From Apostichopus japonicus (taxonomy: Eukaryota > Echinodermata > Holothuroidea > Aspidochirotida > Stichopodidae): a stretch of 64,000 bases of DNA. A program made the translations under genes and the position numbers. Below the pieces are notes generated by a model. It saw only the letters and a program-made list of their open reading frames with translations, ran no database searches and was not told where the DNA came from. The stretch's first letter is position 1; the number at the start of each line of letters is the position of its first letter. Positions 61,953 through 64,000 of this stretch are shown here, piece by piece. The stretch is from positions 2,265,001-2,329,000 of the forward strand of contig NC_092562.1 in the NCBI RefSeq assembly GCF_037975245.1, in the 5' to 3' direction.

Positions 61953-62204
61953 CAGGGATGTAGCCAGGGGTGAGCAGCCCCCCCCCCCCTTCGAGTTCCC
62001 CGAAAAATAAAATTTAACTAAAAGCAGGAATACGATTTGTCCTCTTTCAGGTTGAAGGAAGTTAAGCGACCCTTCTCAATCTTTCTCATGAAAGTTCGTC
62101 TGCGACGTAAGGCAATACCTTTATAATTATTTATTTCCTGCAACGTGGGAGGCATTTTGGGCCAAAAGTTTCCCCACTCTGTCAAATGTCTGGCTACATC
62201 CCTG
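61953..62204. mobile_element. Small inverted-repeat element (CAGGGATGTAGCCAG ends)
   Basis: Left end CAGGGATGTAGCCAGGGG; right end CTGGCTACATCCCTG. The 15-bp termini are perfect inverses. The flanking octamers TTGTTGCT and GCGTGGCT match at five of eight positions, consistent with a decayed hAT duplication but not proof. No coding capacity. Confidence 0.65.
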
Positions 62205-62796
62205 GCGTGGCTACGGCACCCGGCTGCGAAAGTGCAAAGCTACGAGCCATTCGACCACCTACATACATATGACTGTTTGTCCTATGTGTTGAGCCTCCCT
62301 TCCGACATGCTTAAAAACTGCACGAGTCAAAGGTAGATCAGAAAATAGACCTAGTGCAATGAATGCTATTCAAATTGTGTGTGTGGTATATGATAATTAG
62401 ATAAAGCACGCAAAATGTAACATACATGTGAATAGAAAGCATATACCTTAGCGAATAGAATAATATAATACATCGTTCATATCCATGTTTAAATGTCAAA
62501 TTCATTGGGGGAGGGTCAGAGCTGGGGGAAGAGTAGGGAAGTAAGTAGAAATGACCGATTATAGCATTATTGTATAGGTTTAATGTTTAATGTCACGTTT
62601 CATGTGAGTCATCCCGAAAGGCTAGAACTGCCATAGCTAGTACTATCATAGAATATATGGGGGTGGGGGCAGAGAGGGGGCGGAAGGTGGTAGCATCATT
62701 ACCTTGTATGTGTTACGGCCACACGACCGGTTCAGACCACTAGTACGCGATGCGTACCAAAAACCAAACCTCTAAACAGTATACAATTCTAATGCT

Positions 62797-63894
62797 GGCG
62801 TCACACTGTCCCGAAGTTGACATCAGATGGACACACGATAAAGACAATGTTCAAATTCGGCTCTGATCGTAAAAACATCGGGCCATTCGTGAGGGCATCT
62901 TAAGCCATCGTATGACCTCCGGTGGAGTTTTTCAGGCTCCGGCAGCAACTTCGTGAGTGGTGGCAAAATCTTTGGCATGCCAAAAAATTGCCCGAAGACC
63001 TTGCGAAGGTTCATTTTCGTGTTGAATTCGTGTGTCCATTTTGCCCTTCGTAAGGCCATCGTGAGGGCATCTTATCAAATCGTGTCATCTTCTTTTTTAC
63101 TTCGTGTGATCATCGGTGCCATCGGGCATTTTCGCATCACGAAGACAATACGAAGGAAACAAGAAGCTGCCCGATTGTCTTATGAAGGTAACACGAATAC
63201 GTGAAGCCCTCGCAATGCCGTCGAGTAACCATCGTAGTATAGTACGATGACATCGAGATGGGACCACGGTGTCGGCGAAGACAGCCGAATTTGTGAACCT
63301 CAAGCGTTTCCCAGGTGTCATGGTAACGTGGACATATAAAGGCCAGCCTCAAAGAATCTTCCTCAGTCAGCCCTAAGCAACTTTACAGAGTAGAGGCGTG
63401 TGTAACTCCCAAAGTTACAATCACAATCACAACTAACCACAATTCAGTTCCTGCAGAATGGCATACTTTGGTGATGAGACAACCAGGAAAAAGAAAGCAG
63501 CAGCATTGCTTCTTTTGATGTACCTCAGAGAACATGATGAGCACTTCTTACAGGCCCAGCACCTCCTCTTACAATAACAAAGCATTATTTTATTTCACTT
63601 TGTCATTTCTTGCTATTTGCCTTTCTAGCATTCGACAATGTACTTATCAATACGTCGTCGTGTAGCCATCGTGTGGCCTTCGTGTGTCCTGCGGGTAAAC
63701 TACTTAAATAGAAATGCACATCTTCGTGTTGCCTTCGTGTGTGGTTCGGGTGCCATCGTGTGACCTTCTGTAGGCATCGTACTTGCTTCGGCTGTTGATT
63801 GGCTGTTGACCAAGTTCGGGGCCATCTTCGTGCGAAATTCAAAATTCCATATTCGTATGGCCATCTGGTGTCAATTTCGCGACAGTGTGACGCC
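62797..63894. mobile_element. 1.1-kb terminal-inverted-repeat transposon, possibly Harbinger-like
   Basis: The left end GGCGTCACACTGTCCCGAAG then TTGACATCAGATGG is mirrored at the right end, read inversely, by GGCGTCACACTGTCGCGAAA then TTGACACCAGATGG (about 30 of 34 match). Subterminal regions are packed with CATCGTG/CTTCGTG-type motifs, like transposase binding sites. Between them lie TATAAA (63335) and a 39-codon ORF with a basic Arg/Lys-Leu start. No DDE domain remains, so it is non-autonomous. No clear target duplication. Assignment to PIF/Harbinger is tentative. Confidence 0.65.
63458..63577 (+). CDS. 39-residue ORF inside the inverted-repeat transposon
   Basis: It starts MAYFGDETTRKKKAAALLLL and ends QAQHLLLQ-stop. 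It lies 118 bp after a TATAAA with a TATA-proximal leader, in the centre of the transposon. It looks like the N-terminal remnant of a transposon protein whose remainder was deleted. Function unknown. It could be untranslated. Confidence 0.35.
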   Translation: MAYFGDETTRKKKAAALLLLMYLREHDEHFLQAQHLLLQ

Positions 63895-64000
63895 TGCATA
63901 ACGAACATTTTCATCGCTCATACTACGGAGTATACATTGTACAATAGTCTAGATCATTTGAGTCCAACTAAACCAAGTTCTCTGTTTATCGCGTATTTTG

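Larger units (their letters stand above)
56745..64000. other. 3' UTR of the MuSK-like gene and right-hand intergenic region
   Basis: AT-rich. No further coding gene was supported except a 39-codon ORF inside a transposon (63458-63577). It contains transposon ends at 59725-59785, a small element at 61953-62204 and a larger one at 62797-63894. Confidence 0.6.

Noticed and set aside
62823-63352. Open frames in both strands of the right-hand transposon
   Set aside because: They arise from subterminal CATCGTG/CTTCGTG motifs, not a transposase; no DDE motif is visible.

Overview
This is nuclear DNA from an animal. It has long AT-rich introns, GT-AG splice sites whose reading phases join exactly, (TA)n microsatellites, tRNA-derived SINE-like sequences and short DNA transposons. 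The gene set (a MuSK/ROR-type receptor kinase with kringle and Frizzled domains, HECTD3, and an inositol-dehydrogenase-like enzyme) suggests a marine invertebrate, most likely a deuterostome such as an echinoderm. That assignment is inference. I built the gene models by hand from splice sites and phase; no search was run.

Layout. (1) 11-8820, + strand: the 3' part of a receptor-tyrosine-kinase-like gene whose 5' part lies left of the window. Its kinase domain has lost almost every catalytic residue, so it is a pseudokinase. (2) 8821-14164: intergenic, with TA arrays and transposon debris. (3) 14677-19700, + strand: a complete seven-coding-exon Gfo/Idh/MocA oxidoreductase of 349 residues, resembling myo-inositol 2-dehydrogenase. 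(4) 23055-42947, - strand: a complete HECTD3 E3 ubiquitin ligase (20 coding exons, 849 residues, active-site cysteine present), convergent with gene 3. (5) 42948-48103: intergenic, with an old tandem duplication, a hAT-type MITE and a strong hairpin. (6) 48137-56744, + strand: a complete MuSK-like receptor (943 residues: signal peptide, two Ig, Frizzled CRD, kringle, TM, active-looking kinase). (7) 56745-64000: 3' UTR and intergenic DNA with a small hAT-like element and a 1.1-kb inverted-repeat transposon carrying a promoter and a 39-codon ORF.

The most unusual structure is in HECTD3. The last ~40 bases of exon 10, together with its 5' splice site, have been amplified into a 49-bp head-to-tail satellite of 46 extra copies in the following intron (31985-34284), so the true donor is followed by 46 near-identical decoy donors. 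Other notable points are the catalytically dead kinase, a MuSK-like juxtamembrane NPxF in place of NPxY, a 24-nt microexon, a decayed duplicate of HECTD3 exon 8, a perfect 54-bp palindrome, and two MITE copies that both keep perfect 8-bp target duplications.

The four genes do not form an obvious functional unit. Two are receptor-kinase-like, one is a ubiquitin ligase and one a metabolic oxidoreductase.
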